Shown in pieces: positions 60,813-64,000 of a stretch of 64,000 nucleotides of DNA; position 1 is the first letter of the stretch; each line of letters starts with the position of its first letter. A program made the translations under genes and the position numbers. The stretch is from positions 2,666,001 through 2,730,000 of the forward strand of contig JAPFFF010000015.1 of the NCBI GenBank assembly GCA_039105265.1. Reading direction: 5' to 3'. The DNA is from Tritrichomonas musculus. Lineage: Eukaryota; Parabasalia; Tritrichomonadida; Tritrichomonadidae. The notes under the pieces are model-generated. The model was not told where the DNA came from. It saw nothing but the letters and a program-made list of their open reading frames with translations, and made no database searches.

Positions 60813-61910
60813 ATGAATGTATCTCAGCCTTTTAAATGTCCAAGAATTGTAGGGAATTATGAGCTAATTAAGTGTCTTGGTAATGGTGCTTTCGGCTATG
60901 TTTATCAAGCTATGAACGGTATATCACCAGATCCAATTGCTATTAAAGTTATCCCTAAAAAAAACATAAAAAGTGTTTCAGATCAGCAAAGACTTCAACG
61001 AGAGATCGAAGCAACCGCATTTCTTCACCATCCAAACATTGTTAAACTTCATGATTTCTTTTCTGATAATTATAATTTTTATTTTGTCATGGACTACTGT
61101 AGTGGAGGCAGCCTTAATAGCTACATAAAAAATCCTGCCAACTCAAAGCTTCGTGAAGATCAAGCAGCAACAATTTTTGCCCAAATTGTTTCTGGGATTT
61201 CTTATTGTCATGACAGAGGAGTTGGTCATAGAGATTTGAAGCCACATAACATTCTCATAACAAAATTTCCGGAAATCAAAATATGTGATTTTGGTTTATG
61301 TGGGTATTTTGAAGAAGGGCAAAAAATGAATACTTTTTGTGGAACTGAATGTTATAACGCACCAGAGTTATTTAGCAAGACTAAATATGATGTCAGACAA
61401 AGTGATGTTTGGAGTCTAGGCGTAATTTTATTTGAATTGGTATCAGGAGTGCACCCATGGAATACCCAAAATTATGCAGTAATGACAAAACAAATTATGA
61501 CAGCGAAATTTACAATTCCGCCAACTGTTACTTCAGCATGTGATGAATTGATTAAATCAATGTTAAAAGTCAGGCCTTTAGAGCGAATTCGAACGAAACA
61601 AATTCTTGAACATCCATGGTTAAAACTTGCAAATAACAGATATAAAACTTCTTCTCTCCCATCGCTTTCTCAAAATGATAATTTACTTATTATTACGAAA
61701 GAAATGAGAACAAAATCAGAGCAAGACCAAGATGGAATTATTTCCCCTTTTCAAAGTGATGGAACACTTTTTTACAGAACCAAAAGCATGCAATTCAAAG
61801 TTAAACGACAAATTCATAGCAGGAACACAGCATCTTTTTCAGCAACCAAGAGACCAAAACAAATAAGGCAGAATATTGGTAAGCCTCCAAGGGTTCCGTT
61901 GAAATTTTAG
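60813..61910 (+). CDS. CAMK-like serine/threonine protein kinase
   Basis: The kinase domain fills residues about 16-270 of 365. It has LGNGAFGYVYQA (Gly loop), IAIKVIPKK (Lys), HRDLKPHNILI (catalytic loop), CDFGLCG (DFG), NTFCGTECYNAPE (activation segment to APE), DVWSLGVILFELVSGVHPW and IRTKQILEHPWLK. This is the pattern of SNF1/MARK/CAMKL kinases that trichomonads have in great number. The C-terminal 95 residues are basic and Ser/Thr-rich without a UBA or KA1 domain, so a specific subfamily cannot be named. All catalytic residues are present. The ATG is the first in frame. Confidence 0.92.
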   Translation: MNVSQPFKCPRIVGNYELIKCLGNGAFGYVYQAMNGISPDPIAIKVIPKKNIKSVSDQQRLQREIEATAFLHHPNIVKLHDFFSDNYNFYFVMDYCSGGSLNSYIKNPANSKLREDQAATIFAQIVSGISYCHDRGVGHRDLKPHNILITKFPEIKICDFGLCGYFEEGQKMNTFCGTECYNAPELFSKTKYDVRQSDVWSLGVILFELVSGVHPWNTQNYAVMTKQIMTAKFTIPPTVTSACDELIKSMLKVRPLERIRTKQILEHPWLKLANNRYKTSSLPSLSQNDNLLIITKEMRTKSEQDQDGIISPFQSDGTLFYRTKSMQFKVKRQIHSRNTASFSATKRPKQIRQNIGKPPRVPLKF

Positions 61911-62495
61911 ATTTGAAATTTCTCTTTTTTTGTTTTTTGTTTTTATTTTAGTGTTAATAAATATTTATTAGATTCTACTTTAAAAAGAGTTTTATTTTTG
62001 AATTAATTTGAAATAAATGAGAAACGATTGATCCTTTCATTTGGTTTATTACTTAAAGCTTGAATTATTTTCAATTTTTAAAATTCTTTATGATGTTTTT
62101 AAAAAAATTATATGTAGATGCTTTGCAAAATGACAAGATTTAAAGAATATAAAGCAATTAGCATCTTAAAATTAAGGCATTTATCTGCAACTCAATAAAA
62201 AAAAAATATTAAATAAAAAAATAAATCAACTTAATAGCGCCAACTTTGTTAGTCGAGAAACAACGAAATTACTCGATGATGTAGATGGCATGTGTAGGAA
62301 AATTCACATTACCTTTAGAATTGTCGAAAGGAAAAATGGAATTTTACAATTGAATGGTCAAAAAAAGTGCTAACCAAAAGTTTAGTTTTCAAAATTTTTA
62401 AAACTCATTCATAAAAAAAATATTCAAAATTTGAGATGTTTGCATTTGAAGAAAAGATTTTAAAATCTTTAATTGAATAATAATTTTACTCCATC
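61911..62495. other. AT-rich spacer between tandem genes
   Basis: A 585-bp spacer with a GC-richer patch at about 62230-62300 (TAGCGCCAACTTTGTTAGTCG) in which I recognised no RNA gene. The next gene's ATG is at 62496. Confidence 0.4.
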
Positions 62496-63389
62496 ATGAG
62501 CAACCGCGATAGTTTACGCACTCCTCATAAAAAACTTTTACCAATAGACGGATCAAACTATCAATACAATTTCCAATCGTTTCAAAAAAATGTTTCCTTG
62601 CGCAATAGTTTTCAACCGAATTCCAATCCTTCCCCACCCCTAAGTTCTTCTTCATCATTTAAATACAATCAATTTATATCAGATACTCCTCTTAATGGCC
62701 CATCAAAAAGTGAAAATGAAACTAATTCATCTTATAATAGAGAGAGACTTAATCCAACATTCTTTTCTGCAGATTATAAACATGATGATTATTTTGAACC
62801 AGAGCAAAAAGCAAGCGATCCATCTCAATCAAATGAGCAAGAGCCTTTATATGAAAATATTGCTTTGCAGGCTCAGCAACTACTAGATAAGCTCAATCAT
62901 AATTTTCAAACTCCTAATATTCAATCAGATAATACGCAAGAAAATAGCTCTCATTTCAATAATACTTCAGAAAAAAATAATGGAGTGTCACAATCATTAC
63001 AGCCTCCAAAACTGCAGCCCATTATACAAAACCCTGGATTCTTTCCAAATCGTTCAAACCGGAAATTCAATTCAAGTAGCTTGAATCCGCCAATAATAGC
63101 TTTCCATAATCAAAATCATTTCAATAGCAACTATCAGTTTGCATATTCAAATCAATTTAGTCAAAATCAGCCAATTCAAAATATTCCTCAAAAAAAAATT
63201 TTAAATCAAAACAAAAATTGCGATAATGAGGTTAGCCAATTTCCAAAACCTCCCCAAGCTACTTTTGTTACACCAGACTTCATAAATTATGATGGTTACG
63301 ATCCAAACATGAAGAGGCTTCGCACAGCATCTGAAATGGTTTATCCAGACAATCATATTGAATTGCTACAACCATCCTATAAAACATAA
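62496..63389 (+). CDS. Asn/Ser/Pro-rich disordered protein
   Basis: The 297-aa product is of low complexity, very rich in Asn, Ser, Pro, Gln and Phe, with no membrane segment or known domain. Short hydrophobic patches such as YENIALQAQQLLDKLNHNF (about 122-140) could form one helix that binds a partner. The frame is long for such AT-rich DNA, has a good ATG and keeps one codon style, so I accept it as a gene. It might be an adaptor or a regulator; no function can be claimed. Confidence 0.65.
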   Translation: MSNRDSLRTPHKKLLPIDGSNYQYNFQSFQKNVSLRNSFQPNSNPSPPLSSSSSFKYNQFISDTPLNGPSKSENETNSSYNRERLNPTFFSADYKHDDYFEPEQKASDPSQSNEQEPLYENIALQAQQLLDKLNHNFQTPNIQSDNTQENSSHFNNTSEKNNGVSQSLQPPKLQPIIQNPGFFPNRSNRKFNSSSLNPPIIAFHNQNHFNSNYQFAYSNQFSQNQPIQNIPQKKILNQNKNCDNEVSQFPKPPQATFVTPDFINYDGYDPNMKRLRTASEMVYPDNHIELLQPSYKT

Positions 63390-63764
63390 AAATATTTCAA
63401 AAAAAAAAAGTCTAGCAAAAATCATGTTTACCCAAAGGCGACGTGTAAATGCAGCCAAAATTGATGGAATTAATATCAACTTCGCTCAAAAAAAAAAAAA
63501 AAAAATAATTTGATATGTATATTTTGTAATCTATGTGTGTTTTCATTAATAAAATGTTTAAACGATTATATAGTTATCTTTTGGTTGATTATTAAGTTGT
63601 ATATGTCTTTTTTGATATGTTTAATGTTTTTGTCCAAAATAAATATTATATAATATTATTTTCAAGAAGGGCCTTTTGAAAGAGAAGAGAAAATAATATT
63701 CGTTCGGAGTATTTTGTGTAAAGAAAAATAAATAAAATTATCAAGAAGTTAATTTACAGATGAA
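63390..63764. other. Convergent intergenic region
   Basis: A 375-bp spacer between the ends of two converging genes. It has A-rich runs near 63399 and 63487. No gene was seen. Confidence 0.5.
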
Positions 63765-64000
63765 TCACTGTGACTCTGACCAAAGTAAAATATTATCTCG
63801 AAGAATTTGTAAAATCATTGTTGCTTCAGAAAGAGAGTCATCGCTGTTGTCTTCAACGAGAGGGGTGCATTCGCTATAAGTATTTTGAGCAAGATTTAGA
63901 GCTTCTTCTTTATTTCCGACTATCTCTTGTAGAAAGACCGTGTAGTTGAGAATCAGCCCAAGATAGGATGGCTTACCTTTGCTTAATTCTGCTTTAGCAA
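63765..64000 (-). CDS. 14-3-3 protein, C-terminal part (cut by the window edge)
   Basis: Only the last 78 codons are inside the window. They read LGLILNYTVFLQEIVGNKEEALNLAQ, then EDNSDDSLSEATMILQILRDNILLWSE and a TGA at 63767-63765. This matches helices 8 and 9 of 14-3-3 proteins (LGLALNFSVFYYEI; STLIMQLLRDNLTLWTS), including the residues that line the phosphopeptide groove. The usual acidic tail is very short here (SQ). 14-3-3 dimers bind phosphoserine/threonine motifs and act downstream of kinases such as AKT. The N-terminal part lies beyond the right edge. Confidence 0.93.
   Translation of the reverse strand, partial: AKAELSKGKPSYLGLILNYTVFLQEIVGNKEEALNLAQNTYSECTPLVEDNSDDSLSEATMILQILRDNILLWSESQ

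Noticed and set aside
62230-62330. Possible tRNA or small RNA in a GC-richer spacer patch
   Set aside because: No A/B box pair or cloverleaf could be formed from the sequence.

Overview
The window is about 64 kb of very AT-rich eukaryotic nuclear DNA. It looks like a trichomonad parasite, most probably Tritrichomonas (T. foetus or a close relative). Reasons: almost every gene is one uninterrupted reading frame; spacers are short and AT-rich; protein kinases, ankyrin-repeat and Sel1-repeat proteins are over-represented; some genes have TCAYTW-like initiator sequences just before the ATG; the one intron supported here is only 27 nt; and degraded DNA transposons are abundant. The species is inferred, not proven.

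Layout. 0.3-9 kb: a membrane PDI-like protein, an SCP/FCP1-type phosphatase, a decayed glycerophosphodiesterase, a HAD phosphatase, a MOCOS-like aminotransferase and a two-RRM protein. 9.2-12.9 kb: a long kinase-Sel1 gene with one frame break. 12.9-22.1 kb: a transposon graveyard. It holds a 0.5-kb miniature element, pogo-like debris, a 2.8-kb element with perfect 335-bp inverted arms and a Myb + DDE transposase, a Polinton-like fossil next to degenerate tandem repeats, and a MULE-like remnant. 22.2-40 kb: POLE2, an ankyrin protein, a 1975-aa ASH/MSP-repeat (HYDIN/CFAP-like) gene with a 680-bp inverted-repeat element inserted 11 bp before its ATG, and a second ankyrin protein. 40-64 kb: a dense housekeeping stretch with METTL1-type tRNA methyltransferase, eS6, a Cys-rich membrane protein, a macro-domain protein, an AKT-like kinase, an unknown protein, TFIIH p44, an ENO4-type pseudoenolase, a P-loop protein, Nup155, eL22, ARL16, a CAMK-like kinase, an Asn/Ser-rich protein and the C-terminus of a 14-3-3 protein running off the right edge.

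There is no operon logic; the genes serve replication, transcription/repair, nuclear transport, translation, signalling and probably the flagellum (ASH protein, ENO4 homologue). The strongest new observations are the 27-nt intron that restores the PH domain of the AKT-like kinase, three miniature transposons whose ends and target duplications can be read directly (7680-8029, 12992-13504, 35664-36343), the insertion at the ASH gene's start, and the inverted-arm element whose arms are identical although its transposase is broken. No tRNA, rRNA or CRISPR array was recognised.
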